From Haematococcus lacustris (lineage: Eukaryota; Chlorophyta; Chlorophyceae; Chlamydomonadales; Haematococcaceae), in assembly GCA_030144725.1 (NCBI GenBank), contig JASKMD010000025.1, positions 1,593,716 to 1,657,715 of the forward strand: DNA of 64,000 bases. The letters run 5' to 3'. The position numbers were made by a program, and so were the translations under genes. The notes below the pieces were generated by a model. The model did not search any database and was not told where the DNA came from. It saw only the letters and a program-made list of their open reading frames with translations. This document shows positions 25,694 through 32,452 of the stretch, in pieces; within the stretch, counting starts at the first letter, position 1, and each line of letters opens with the position of its first letter.

Positions 25694-27250
25694 CCACATT
25701 GTGCCTGGTTGCAACACCCAGCCTGTCCTCCTGCCTGCTCCTGCCTGCCTTGTCCTCTGCCTTCAGATGACCACCAACGGGCTGGCTACCTTGGTCCAGC
25801 ATTACTTTGACGCAATGGACGCCTTGCTGGCTACACCAGCCGCTAACATCACCCCCAGTGACCCCAATTTTGCATTCATGGCAAGTTGTACAGTCCCCTG
25901 TTGCATGTGCATTCATGCATTGCGCAACATGCAGGCACACATGTCGCCTAGCTACGTGATCCTCTTCGTCCACAATTGTCTGCGGATGCCTACCCCTGCA
26001 CTGTTGCCCTCTGACCCGGAATGGGCTGCTAGCCAGTTTGGCATGACACGATGTGCCAGGTGTAGAGATCCATCACATGTACATGTGTACATCACGCCAG
26101 CTGGTCCTGACTAGGGTCTGACTAGGGTCTGACTAGGGTCCTCTAATGCATAGCCGTCCTGTTGACCGCAGTACACTGTCAATGAAGCCGACCTTGAAGG
26201 CGGCATGGTGGCCCTGAATGCCGCTTTCTTAGCCATGGTGAAAGGGATGTACGAAAACACCACCATGCTCCATGTGGTCCAGGTACGTGTAAGCCAGCTG
26301 CCAGTCAGTGAGCAGTCAGTGTAGAGCAAGCTAAGCTGGGCATAGCAGTATGGCTAGTTACCCAAGTGGTAATGACAACGACTTTGTATGGTTGATGGGC
26401 TTGACATAATAGGGTATGGTGGTATGCAGGGCAACAACGACTTTGTAAATGTGCTTGACCTAATAGGGTCTTTCAATTGGTAGCCAGGGCGACGACGACT
26501 ATGTTGAATGCGTTCAACCTAAGAGGGTGTGGCCTCCGGCATTCCGCCGGGAGCGGAGCCAGCTCAGGCAACAGGTCCAGCATCAGGCAACAGGTCTAGC
26601 ACAGGCCTTGCGTGGTCCACACTCAGCCAAGCACGACAGTGGTGATGGGGAGGGTGATAATGGTGCCAGTTTGTGCGCACCCACCCACCCACTGCAGCCA
26701 AAGCCCTCATATATCCCTCACTGTTGATGCATGCACTGTGCATGCAGTTTGTGTTGTCGGTGCTGTTGGCGGGCGCCTTCTACATCTTCATGTTGCGTCC
26801 CTTCCTACGAGAGACCAGCAGCGAATCGAGAAGGATTGCAGAGCTGCTGGCCCAGCTGCCACCCGAGGTGAGCTGAGCTGAGCACCTTTATCCTGCATCT
26901 GCCCCACCAATGATGTCACACATCACTACCCAAGGGCTGGTCCTGCATGGCATGTCCAGTGCTGGTAATACCTCCCTCGCTGATGTTCGTCGTCCAGCAT
27001 TGTCCAGCACCTGTGGCTGCAGTTGGAAGTGGAGGGCCTGGTGGTCAAGGCCATCGCCAGTGTGGGGCCTGCCACAGCCTTAGGTGGGCCCATGTTGAGC
27101 AGCCTGCCCGGGGGACCAGACCTGGGTGGGCGGCCTGCCACCAGCCAGATGGGGGAGGGGTTGCGGGGCGAGCCTGGAGCAAAGCCAGGAGCACTCCGGG
27201 GTGCTGCCTCACTTGCTGCTAGGTTCGCTCAGGGGCGGGGCACAAGCTAG
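387..27250 (+). CDS. Giant multi-exon TMC-like (tiny macrocysts-type) PAS-domain membrane protein, 5' partial
   Basis: I read about 40 exons in one direction, ending at the stop at 27250; the start is upstream of the window. Approximate exons include 387-540, 722-779, 1062-1151, 1407-1511, 1862-2100, 2566-2661, 3144-3237, 5216-5632, 7140-7227, 8790-8938, 9110-10818, 15381-15846, 18094-18231, 23998-24152, 26748-26868 and 27019-27250. The order is a membrane-associated N-terminus, a helical block, several PAS-like modules, long Pro/Ala/Gln-rich spacers, and a C-terminal half with several membrane spans. The order and local motifs (FLIEVVGSYHSGYTQLQ, YPNNVKLLR-like HPNNVKLLR, RGKRYRKL, FYIFMLRPFLRE) match what I know of algal proteins annotated as tiny macrocysts protein B. 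A sensory role is inferred from the PAS domains; the ligand is unknown. Four Fanzor family-1 insertions sit antisense in its introns. Some donors are GC (7664, 25880). The exon 5/6 junction near 1700-1862 could not be phased cleanly. Confidence 0.72.
571..600 (+). repeat. Short telomere-like (CCCTAA-type) repeat in an intron
   Basis: About five imperfect CCCTAA/CCCTCG units lie in the intron between the first two visible exons. Chlamydomonas telomeres are TTTTAGGG-type, so this is probably a chance or repair-derived tract, not a chromosome end. Confidence 0.5.
3144..4331 (+). other. PAS-like domains 1 and 2 of the TMC-like gene
   Basis: The exon at 3144-3237 reads IILINAHCEIQMVNKATWAMFGYRKNELRGK, a typical PAS start with the N..A..MFGY..NEL.GK pattern. 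It continues at about 3370-3495 with VSILIPAPFADHHNGYVKTYL and LHKNK. The exon at about 3665-3750 (FPIKLTVHLVSGRDEDSIFMGIIE) is the PAS core's last strands. A second repeat starts at about 3907 (KAWVLANGTIASVDAAFSD) and continues at 4255-4331 with GFGYRANELMGNSISTLI. Small-molecule or redox sensing is the family's usual job; the cofactor cannot be told from sequence. Confidence 0.72.
5216..5632 (+). other. Ser/Pro/Arg-rich linker exon of the TMC-like gene
   Basis: A single long exon encodes a low-complexity Ser/Pro/Ala linker with an RARRRSTFLLSHHFQHS patch, then a more ordered end (MEEAFCIANCHVDHKFTDK, then KVKVHISVRLGG) just before the donor at about 5633. The next host exon is at about 7140 (VGTQHFHELSFQRVKAKP). 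The 1.5-kb intron between them contains Fanzor copy 1. Confidence 0.55.
5698..6918 (-). mobile_element. Fanzor family-1 element, copy 1 (truncated)
   Basis: The conserved 3' tail starts next to CAGCAC at 5692-5697 and runs to the nuclease stop near 5951. Fanzor similarity ends at about 6760, right at the nuclease's internal intron. A perfect 16-bp direct repeat, GTAGCGCTGCCAGCAC, lies at 5682-5697 and 6919-6934. If it is the target duplication, bases 6761-6918 were carried or duplicated during insertion. The whole element sits antisense within the intron between host exons ending at about 5632 and starting at about 7140. Confidence 0.75.
5951..6760 (-). pseudogene. Fanzor family-1 C-terminal fragment (RuvC-II and RuvC-III), copy 1
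   Basis: The frame encodes the C-terminal half of the nuclease: GAASIGTRGGWGADAVLRAC, the RuvC-II segment VLVDEHRTTRVSSAVNG with the catalytic-type Glu, a Pro/Ala/Lys-rich linker, and the RuvC-III segment WLDRGCNAALNMQRIGESKW. Other copies read WLDRDCNAALNM; here the second acidic residue of DRD is Gly. The RuvC-I Asp and the whole N-terminus are missing, so this copy cannot make an active enzyme. The linker is also shorter than in copies 4-6. Confidence 0.78.
6763..7115 (+). repeat. Tandem duplication of ~160 bp at the 5' edge of Fanzor copy 1
   Basis: Unit 1 (about 6766-6920) and unit 2 (about 6956-7113) both contain gttgcccttcatggtctggc, then acatcgttcaacg.ctgctcat, and end gtcgtggcctagcccagtag. 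They are separated by about 33 bp that include one copy of the 16-bp target repeat and the phrase cagcacatgcaagcaacacg. That phrase recurs beside copy 5 at 45301-45320. Confidence 0.6.
7140..8938 (+). other. Exons carrying PAS-like modules 3 and 4 of the TMC-like gene
   Basis: Exon 7140-7227 ends in NVFDSRLFFA. The next exon (about 7496-7663) holds GRVAFVSEELAAALGSS and VDMLMPEPFSQLHHAWLE, which read as a PAS fold, and uses a GC donor (gcaagt). Exon 7929-8056 gives LLPFKLEMKRKE. The exon at 8271-8391 gives LKLRVNTDGYVTSVGKS, and 8790-8938 gives GVHLFGFEPQELLGCHLTTFLDIL, a second PAS entry split by an intron after the glycine. The stretch 8392-8789 between them is intron with no other feature that I can see. 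Confidence 0.6.
9110..11650 (+). other. Largest exon (low complexity) plus fifth PAS-like module
   Basis: An open exon of about 1.7 kb (about 9110-10818) encodes a Pro/Ala/Gln-rich spacer. It ends in an ordered tail, VELWRADLLTGVLELD, then GLVVNTDANPLCSAG. The next exon (11058-11265) begins GLIFGSAPTTLMGSHISQLLAL, so the two halves form a PAS-like entry. The exon at about 11494-11650 (VGVEHRLHCRHLDGRDIDVS, then FIVLHVP) looks like the PAS core's later strands. Bases 9991-10045 inside the big exon are the terminal repeat of the Fanzor family-1 element (see separate entry). Confidence 0.58.
9991..10045 (+). repeat. Solo copy of the Fanzor family-1 5' terminal repeat, exonised
   Basis: The sequence ctcgttctcgcactcccaaa followed by gggcactccgaccaaagggc repeats matches the outer 5' end of Fanzor copies 2 (14214-14280), 3 (17716-17785) and 7 (58295-58380). 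Here it lies in an open coding exon of the TMC-like gene and is read as SFSHSQRALRPKGKGHSDTG. No 3' tail or Fanzor coding sequence is nearby. It is either a remnant of an excised or deleted element or an independent repeat captured by both. Confidence 0.6.
13138..14284 (-). mobile_element. Fanzor family-1 element, copy 2 (internal deletion, both ends kept)
   Basis: The 3' tail and RuvC-III region (13138 to about 13796) are fused directly to the first coding exon and 5' end (about 13797-14284). The middle of the gene, including RuvC-I and RuvC-II, is missing. The ends are flanked by the direct repeat AAGGGTGTTGCAGC at 13124-13137 and 14285-14298 (14 bp, perfect). The 5' end carries the ggcactccgaccaaa repeats. 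It lies antisense in an intron of the TMC-like gene. Confidence 0.8.
13391..14145 (-). pseudogene. Fanzor family-1 remnant in copy 2
   Basis: From the likely ATG at 14145 the sense strand reads MPPRKRPSAA, a nuclear-localisation-like start, and then PRKRGSS before a stop that must be spliced out if this is the true start. The next open segment has AKQREERRAEWETQRR and a donor. After about 13797 the frame jumps to the C-terminal linker and WLDRDCNAALNMQRIGESKW, with the tail LPAKGKEYPGLGYKRVRDKPP and the stop at about 13391. It is internally deleted and not functional as a nuclease. Confidence 0.7.
16448..16580 (+). repeat. Minisatellite (ggtctatgtca units) inside copy 3
   Basis: There are about six 11-bp units of ggtctatgtca, then two longer units built on aaggtccaggtccagagtct. 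It marks the deletion joint of copy 3 and is absent from the other copies. Confidence 0.75.
16580..17652 (-). pseudogene. Fanzor family-1 N-terminal half, copy 3
   Basis: The likely start at 17652 gives MPPRKRPSAA, a nuclear-localisation-type N-terminus. A spliced exon ends ERRAEWETQRRQ; the intron runs 17425-17319 (GTACGC to CCGCAG). The main exon follows with KKTKRKLLAHFQLRAGIHSQ and IASLYVLRIFLTCLVGY. An acidic repeat of about 20 residues comes next (EP/DP dipeptides, 16970-17035), then NFLTPYNQLQRRLGRARQKK, FSIKPAFDD and ISHHSMQLVVAMQQHYSNPG. After 16580 the coding sequence is lost. This supplies the N-terminal domains missing from copies 4-6. Confidence 0.65.
17692..17704 (-). promoter_or_regulatory. 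TATA-like box of the Fanzor family-1 element
   Basis: On the minus strand the sequence reads GGGTATAATTAGG about 40 bases before the likely ATG at 17652. The same box is at 14185-14197 in copy 2. It lies just inside the terminal ggcactccgaccaaa repeats, a reasonable position for a core promoter. Assignment is by sequence and position only. Confidence 0.4.
17978..18078 (+). repeat. Dispersed ~100-bp repeat, copy a
   Basis: The segment starting cacccgccatacagcacagc and ending gtgcaatacgtgtttcaa recurs almost unchanged at 24548-24648, in another intron of the same gene. The flanks on both sides differ. The repeat is too short to classify. Confidence 0.75.
18094..20190 (+). other. Membrane span and extracellular-type segment of the TMC-like gene
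   Basis: Exon 18094-18231 encodes RVLRRFRLHTLACVAT, then LFVVHLIAFIVMVVLL, a basic stretch followed by a clear membrane span. Later exons read QNATQEIGESMEDLDVIMPELK (18876-18959), FLHSGVYFGFSTSRS plus VTNVTTNLW (19097-19252), DLGNDFIGRVQKLQHNAAAINASG (19441-19553) and ANGMDSVWGGYQKTLSSFVELT (19785-19851). The exon from about 20118 ends with MVHLVVLGVEGILLTW, another hydrophobic stretch. Several N-x-S/T sites fit a lumenal or external loop. Fanzor copy 4 is in the following intron. Confidence 0.58.
20277..21922 (-). mobile_element. Fanzor family-1 element, copy 4 (5' truncated)
   Basis: The 3' tail begins at CAGCACC near 20271. Homology to copy 5 stops sharply after gcggggcagtc at 21922. At that point the host sequence ctgtaggggcacagcag begins, and it matches ctgtaggggacacagca just before the element (about 20259-20275, one extra base). 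The copy is therefore truncated at its 5' end exactly where an imperfect 16-17-bp target duplication starts. It lies antisense in the intron between host exons at about 20190 and 22190. Confidence 0.8.
20529..21922 (-). pseudogene. Fanzor family-1 nuclease, RuvC-I to C-terminus, copy 4
   Basis: Two open segments are separated by the same short intron as in copy 5 (about 21480 down to 21325). The upstream exon has GVGIDPGVTQAVSAASGVWD (RuvC-I Asp), RRWKLTKGEVKHGSGLNNAR and AEQRLRLYGAQDRTLEQFFKK. The downstream exon has VVFFGAASIGTRGGWGADAV, RuvC-II (VLVDEHRTSRVSSAVNG) and RuvC-III (WLDRDCNAALNM). All three catalytic acidic positions are present, but the N-terminal half is gone, so it is a dead 5'-truncated copy. 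Confidence 0.75.
23735..23998 (+). repeat. Minisatellite, ~31-bp unit
   Basis: Seven to eight units of tgcccctgaccctggccaat plus gcccccactgc are in tandem, with variants that have tacagccccactgctgaccc. They lie in the intron just before the exon at 23998. The units are adjacent without spacers, so this is not a CRISPR array. Confidence 0.8.
24548..24648 (+). repeat. Dispersed ~100-bp repeat, copy b
   Basis: This is the second copy of the repeat at 17978-18078, with about two substitutions. It lies in the intron 24153-24901, where I see nothing else that I can name. Confidence 0.75.
25619..25694 (+). repeat. (TGCC)n microsatellite
   Basis: About 19 uninterrupted TGCC units lie in the intron between exons 25246-25410 and 25767-25880. 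The same motif makes the much longer array at 42388. Confidence 0.9.
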
Positions 27251-28740
27251 GAGTAGCCCCACACCCACCTTGCTTCACCTTGTTGCAGCAGGCATGTCAT
27301 CCTAGCTGGGTGGTGCAGTTTTGACGGTGTAGTGGTGCAGGCCATAGCTTGACTACGCCATACCAAAACACATGCCTGAGTACTTGTAGTCACGCTGCAT
27401 ATCTGCTGTTCAACAGGTCATGTGAAAGGTGCCAGCTGTTGCACATCACACCATGGCACCTTGGCAGCGTTACGTGTCTCCAGAGGGTGGGAGTGAGGGA
27501 GGGCATGCACTGTCCGCCATTGACCTTGATGATGGCAGGAGCCAAGCTCGTTGCTATGTTACGTCTTTAATAAGCTTACAGCATGAATCGGACGGCAGGG
27601 CACCCACTTGCCATGACCTCTTTGCTGAGCTCAGGCAGGCAGGCAGGCAGGCAGTTGCAACTGTGATTGCTCATGCAGGCAATAAGACCTGTCTTTGAGA
27701 GTTGGGAGGACATCCCTGCTTATCAATAAAAATGCATGCCAGTTTGCCTTATATCTGCAGTGTAGCCTACTGCCTTGCTTTACGACCTCCAGGCTTTAAA
27801 CAAACGTGCTGGTGTGTGCAGAAGTGACACCTGTAGTGTTGTATGTAGGTAACATGACTTGCTTAGTTTGACTGGTTTAAATGCGTGGCATGAATTGTAT
27901 GATCCCCAGACCTCGATGCTGGGTGCGAGCAGCTGCTGCTCAAATGCATCAACAAGGTTGGCGAGTTGTGCGCAGCGCAACATAGGCGCTCCCACAGCCC
28001 ACACCAATTGCTACAATCACTTGCTACTACCAGTTGCTAGACTGACTTGCACTGACCGCCATGTGCATTATGTATAGGCCACACAGCCCAACAACACCGT
28101 TTGAGTAGTCCCGCTATTGATCACTAGTGGTCACTAGTGGTCCGGCTCGAATGGAGGCCCTAGTGAGGGACAACCGGCCTGGGAGTCAGGAGTCCCCAAC
28201 ATGGGATTGGTAACCTTCATGCAAATACTCACTCTATACTGCACCGTTTTCGATAGCGTTTGTCACATTGGCACCGGCGAATTACTACGCGTCTACTGCC
28301 AAGCGGCGCGTTAATCCTTGCAAGTGAGGCCATGCCGGCGCAAGCGATCGCGGACACACCTCAGCTGCTCACAACCGATTGTTCTAGTGGTATGTAGCGG
28401 CATCAGTGATAGAACTGCGCTTGCTATCGAGCCAGAAGTACAATCAATGTTTAGCCCGCCAGGCTCACTCCGCAAGCCTTTCATTGGTGCAGGCGGTGTC
28501 GGAGGACCGTCGTTGGGCAAGTTGGCACTCGACATTGCTGCGAGGTGCGAATGGAAAGAGGTCTCTCTAGCCAGCCACACAGAAAAAGGGACCCCCTTGC
28601 ACAAATCGGCATGTTGTGAGCTGACCACTATGACTTTCCAGACTTTCGAGTGTCAACATTGTTCCTTACTCAACGACACTGCTGTTGGAGAAGAAAGCAC
28701 GTCATTTCATTGAGTAGGCTTGCGGGAACATACTTTGGCG
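27251..28740. other. 3' flank of the TMC-like gene and intergenic region
   Basis: No convincing gene is visible. The first part is presumably 3' untranslated region, with a GGCA microsatellite at about 27632-27655. From 28101 a segment is shared with 36794 (see the repeat entry). Frames near 28318-28713 are open but show no recognisable domain. Confidence 0.5.
28101..28168 (+). repeat. Dispersed repeat around a CACTAGTG palindrome, copy a
   Basis: The stretch tttgagtagtcccgctattg, then atcactagtggtcactagtg and ccctagtgagggac, matches 36794-36862 at roughly 85% by eye. The two copies bracket the 30-36-kb block of proline-rich genes in direct orientation. Confidence 0.65.
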
Positions 28741-28780
28741 TGACCTAACTTTGCCTTGCAGTGCTGACTAGCCCAACCGG

Positions 28781-29226
28781 ACCACCCCCTGGCAGCCCCA
28801 CCCCCTCCCAGCCCCAGCCCCACCCCCTCCCACCCCCTCCCACCCCCTCCCAGCCCCAGCCCCGCCCTTCCCACCCCCTCCCAGCTCCTCCCACCCCCTC
28901 CCACCCCCTCCCACCTCACCCCTCCCACCCCCTCCCACCCCCTCCCAGCCCCAGCCCCACCCCCTCCCACCCCTGGGCAGCCCACCCCTCTTGCCCCACC
29001 CCCTCCCAGCCCCTCCCACCCTCGTGTGTGAGCAGAGGTTGCATCACCCCCTCCCACCCCCTCCCACCCCCTCCCAGCCCCAGCCCCGCCCTCCCACCCC
29101 CTCCCACCCCCAGCCCCACCCCTCCCACCCCCTCCCACCCCCTCCCAGCCCCAGCCCCGCCCTCCCACCCCCTCCCACCCCCAGCCCCACCCCTCCCACC
29201 CCTTCCCAGGCCCTCCCAGCCCCAGC
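28781..29226 (+). repeat. C-rich minisatellite (ccaccccctccca units)
   Basis: Nearly 450 bp of ccaccccctcc and cagccccagcc units, with one complex interruption at about 29025-29043. All three frames on both strands stay open, which is a composition effect and not evidence of coding. The C-runs on one strand and G-runs on the other could fold as i-motif and G-quadruplex. Confidence 0.85.
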
Positions 29227-29306
29227 CTAGAAGCACAGCTGCGCACGTGCCTCCCATATGGTTCGCAGTCGGCAGCGTGCTAAATACGTAGCCCAAACAA
29301 AATCAC

Positions 29307-29633
29307 ATGGCCATTGAGGGCCAGCAACAGAAGAGGACAGGGCAGCGGCTGCCAATGTGTGACCCTCGTGTGTGGGACGCGCATGGCACATGGGAGAAGC
29401 ATAAAGAGCATATCCGTGACATGGCTGACATGCGCGCGCTGAGTGAGCAGGACCAGCAACAACTGCAAGCGCATCTGGAGGTGTATTACCTTGCCTGCCC
29501 AATCTCCAATGCCCCTGTGGAGTCCCTGCTGCAGCTACTCAAGCATGGGACGGGCATGTTCATGGAGCTGCCAGCTCTGCTTGAGCTCATGTCCATGCGT
29601 ACCCACATCGATGCCTTTGACGGCGTGGACTGA
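29307..29633 (+). CDS. Unrecognised ORF, first part
   Basis: An ATG at 29307 opens 108 codons with ordinary, non-repetitive composition: RVWDAHGTWEKHKEHIRDMA, LSEQDQQQLQAHLEVYYLAC, and LLQLLKHGTGMFMELPALLE. A stop follows at 29631-29633. The next frame is open and continues plausibly (LKPKQELMKGWLKPKLKG), so a one-base frameshift or an undetected intron is likely near 29625. I recognise no family. Confidence 0.4.
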   Translation: MAIEGQQQKRTGQRLPMCDPRVWDAHGTWEKHKEHIRDMADMRALSEQDQQQLQAHLEVYYLACPISNAPVESLLQLLKHGTGMFMELPALLELMSMRTHIDAFDGVD

Positions 29634-30337
29634 AGCCCAAGCAGGAGCTTATGAAGGGGTGGCTGAAGCCCAAGCTGAAGGGTCTTGTCATGGCCCATAT
29701 CTGCAACACAGTAGCCGCCCTGCATGGCGATGAGCTGGAGGCAGCAACAGGTGCCGGTGCTGGTGCCGCCCCTGACCTGCCCCCCCCTCCTGCTGCACCC
29801 CCCTGGCAGGAGCTGGCAGCTGGTGCTGGTGCTGCCCCTGGGCTGCCCCCCCCTCCTGCTGCACCCCCCTGGCAGCAGCAGGCGGCTGGTGCTGGTGCTG
29901 CCCCTGGGCTGCCCACCCCTCGTGCTGCACCCCCCTGGCAGCAGCAGGCGGCTGCTGCTGGTGCTGCCCCTGGGCTGCCCCCCCCTCCTGCTGCACCCCC
30001 CTGGCAGCAGCAGGCAGCTGGTGCTGGTGCTGCCCCTGGGCTGCCCACCCCTCCAGCTGAGCAGCAGGGGTCAGGGGTCAGGGCGGAGCTGGACACCAGC
30101 TCGACACGCAAGCGGAGGGCGGGCGGGAGGGACCGGACCCAACAAGTCGAGCAAGGTGACGTAGCAATGGCCTACACACCTTGTGTGGCCTCACAGAGTG
30201 GCCAGGTAGTAGGTACTACTCACGAAGCGGTCAAGCAATGCAGCAGCGTTGTATACTTCCGAGCATGGGTGGAGGGGCGTCGTTACATCGGTTTGGCGTG
30301 CCATGTGCATTGTTTTGACTGCGGCGACTGTCCCTGA
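29634..30337 (+). CDS. Unrecognised ORF, second part with Pro/Ala repeats
   Basis: Reading the shifted frame gives LKGLVMAHICNTVAALHGDE, then about five repeats of a Gly/Ala-Pro unit containing AAPGLPPPPAAPPWQQQ. A basic tail follows, with RKRRAGGRDRTQQ. It may be the continuation of the ORF at 29307. The last ~70 codons (CSSVVYFRAWVEGRRYIGLA) look ordered and Cys-rich near the stop. The function is unknown. Confidence 0.35.
29753..30062 (+). repeat. Coding tandem repeat (~63 bp unit, about five units)
   Basis: Units built from ggtgctggtgctgcccctgg, gctgcccccccctcctgctg and cacccccctggcagcagcag are repeated with small changes. The unit length is a multiple of three, and they encode the Pro/Ala repeats of the ORF described above. 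Confidence 0.8.
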
Positions 30338-30629
30338 CTGTTTGCAGAGGCTACTGGGCCACGTCGGTCGCGGCGGTCGGTCGCGGCGAGGCCCGCATGA
30401 GCAAAACTGGCATGCATTTGAATGTCAAGATTTGAGCCGCCTTAGCACTCAGCACACTGCATAATATTTAATGTTACAAGCTGCACCGCATAGCTGACAG
30501 AGTCCTCTATCCAGGGATGTGCGAATCATAAATAGAAACCACGTGGCTGAGACGCGGCGTCGTTTTGATTACCAGGGGTCGGTTTCCGATCATTTCCAGC
30601 CATTTTTTGAAAGTTGGGGTCGCCTGACT

Positions 30630-30912
30630 GGGAGGGCTGGGAGGAGGTGAGGGGGAAGGGGGGGGCTGAGGTGGGAAGGGTGGAGGGGAGGGAAGCGTGG
30701 GAGGCCTTGGGGGTGAAGGGGGGGAAGGGAGTGGAGGCTGGGGAGGGAGAGGGGGTAGGGAGGGCGGCGATGGAGGGGGTGGAGGAGAGGGAGGTGAGGG
30801 GGGAGGGGCCGGAGGAAAAGGGGGTGCCGGGGGCAGGGGGGGAGGTGAGGGAGGAGGCTGCGTGGTCGGTGGCTCTGGCAAAGCAGGTGGTGGTGGCGGT
30901 GGAGGCGGGATA
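30630..30912 (-). pseudogene. Duplicated fragment of the proline-rich gene at 33.8-35.3 kb
   Basis: On the minus strand this codes for PPSPPPLPPAPPFPPAPPPS-type sequence. It matches 34366-34655, including the runs around gggaggaggtgagggggaag and gaggccttgggggtgaaggg. Neither the signal peptide nor the C-terminal membrane span is present. It stops abruptly on both sides, so it is a partial duplicate with no sign of being a gene on its own. Confidence 0.65.
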
Positions 30913-30999
30913 TGTCGAAAAACGCGGAAAGAGTGAGATAAACACCGTTGAAAGCCAGGCCGTCAAAGCAAATCAAGTAAGACGCAGTAAAGAGCTCTG

Positions 31000-32452
31000 A
31001 TGGGGCACATGGCAGCCCTTTCGGTACTCATGCTGTTCGCATTAGCCCTGGCCTTTCTAGCATCGAGTCAGGCGGTGATGCAGCCTGCGCGCGCTACACA
31101 ACGCAGTGTGGACATCGTGCTGACCCATCCATTGCCCAACAAGGACTGCGGGGTCTTTGCTTGCAAGCTTTCTCATGCCCATACCCAAGCGCTGGCTGTT
31201 GTGCCTGCTACCCTGCAGACATCGCAAGGTAAGCGCAGACCATGCAATGCAGAGCAGTACACCAGTAATCCACTACGCACACATGGCAATATTCCACTAC
31301 GCACACAGGAAACATCAACTGTGCTTGTCGCCCGCCATCACTGTTAGGATGGCGGCATAACGCTGTTGTGCTGGCCGCTTAGGTACCACGACGGCGCACT
31401 GCGAGCTGCCGGCCTCTATGGCGGAGTTGGTTGGGGATGTGACTGCTCAGCTGCTGTGCGATGAGCAGCTCATGGGTCAGCCAGCCGATGTCCAGCCACA
31501 GCACAGCCATCCTGCAAACGTTACCTCCCACATGCTGCAGACAGCTCAGACGCAGCGGAAGCTGCTGCAAGCTTGCTCTCCCCCACAGGTTCAAATGACT
31601 GTGTCTGCTGAAGATTGCGTCCCAGTTGCATCTGTGCCCATCTGCGTCAACCCTCCCAACTGGGATGCCGCTGCCTCACGCCTGGACTTCTCTGTGTCCT
31701 GGGACCTCACCACCCCAGCCGCCTTCATTCTTACCACCTGCACTGACATCTCGGGGCAGAACACAGGCACCACGTTGCGTGCCCGCCTACCTACATATAC
31801 CCTCCCCACCTCCATCCCACCAGGCACCTACTTCACCCAAGTGCTGCCAGAGCCAGCACCACCAGGCCAGATTGTCAGCACCCAGCTGTCAAACCGGTTT
31901 TTTATTGGTGGACTTAATGGTGTGATGGCCAGCTTCACCACAGCTACCTCTATCACTCTGCCTGTGAATGCAGAAGCTGTGACTATAACGATCGAATTCC
32001 CTAGAATCCCCAATGTTGCCAACAATAGGGGTTCTGCTGGGGTGTCTGTGTCCATAACACCACCAGCACCCCCTCCTTCCCCTCCCACACCCCTGCCACC
32101 CTCTCCACCTCAGCCTCCGTTGCCACTCCCCCCACCCTCACCCCCACCGACCCCCTCGCCACCCCCGCCCACCCCCCCTCCCAGCCCTCCCAGCCCAGCG
32201 CCCCCACCATCTCCCAATCCACCAAATCCACCGCTGCCACCAGCGCCACCAGCGCCTTCTCCAGCGCCACCCCCGCAGCCTCCTTCGCCACCACCTCCCT
32301 CCCCACCTAGCCCAGCGTTCTCCAGCCCTCCACCGCCTGGCAGTGGCTCACTGCTCAGCACACCTGCCAGTGCTGGTCACAGCAAGCCAAGCATGCTGGC
32401 AGTCTCCCTGCCCATCGTCACAGTGCTGGCCACCCTCATCATCCTCATGTGA
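31000..32452 (+). CDS. Secreted proline-rich protein with C-terminal GPI-type signal
   Basis: Exon 1 (31000-31228) starts with a signal peptide (MGHMAALSVLMLFALALAFL). The intron runs 31229-31382. Exon 2 runs from 31383 to the stop at 32452. After the signal comes an N-terminal domain with paired cysteines (LTHPLPNKDCGVFACKLSH, AHCELPASM, QLLCDEQ), then a domain with DCVPVASVPICVNPPNWD, ILTTCTDISG and ITIEFPRIPN. About 100 residues of PPSPPP repeats follow, of the type that is hydroxylated in volvocalean walls. The end (SMLAVSLPIVTVLATLIILM) is a hydrophobic tail finishing at the C-terminus, as in GPI-anchored proteins. It is a paralogue of the minus-strand gene at 33.8-35.3 kb, with the same intron phase. 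A cell-wall or surface role is inferred; a named family (pherophorin) is possible but not shown. Confidence 0.7.

Larger units (their letters stand above)
22190..27250 (+). other. C-terminal membrane region of the TMC-like gene
   Basis: Exons include ASVIYMWRMAQQVDNQRYAM (22190-22274), an Asp-rich stretch ending NDEDDDDDDAI (about 22553-22620), and a long Gly/Ala/Ser spacer (23180-23545). The exon at 23998-24152 contains LWLVWPYVLWGVLVVAL (membrane span). Exon 25246-25410 and a GC-donor exon 25767-25880 (ITPSDPNFAFM) follow. Exon 26748-26868 gives FVLSVLLAGAFYIFMLRPFL, and the last exon starts LEVEGLVVKAIASVG and stops at 27250. The FMLRPFLRE-type ending followed by a Glu-rich helix is characteristic of the family. 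Confidence 0.62.

Noticed and set aside
28707..29296. Gly/Trp-rich and Pro/Ser-rich ORFs across the C-rich minisatellite
   Set aside because: All frames on both strands are open because of base composition, with no signal peptide or domain.
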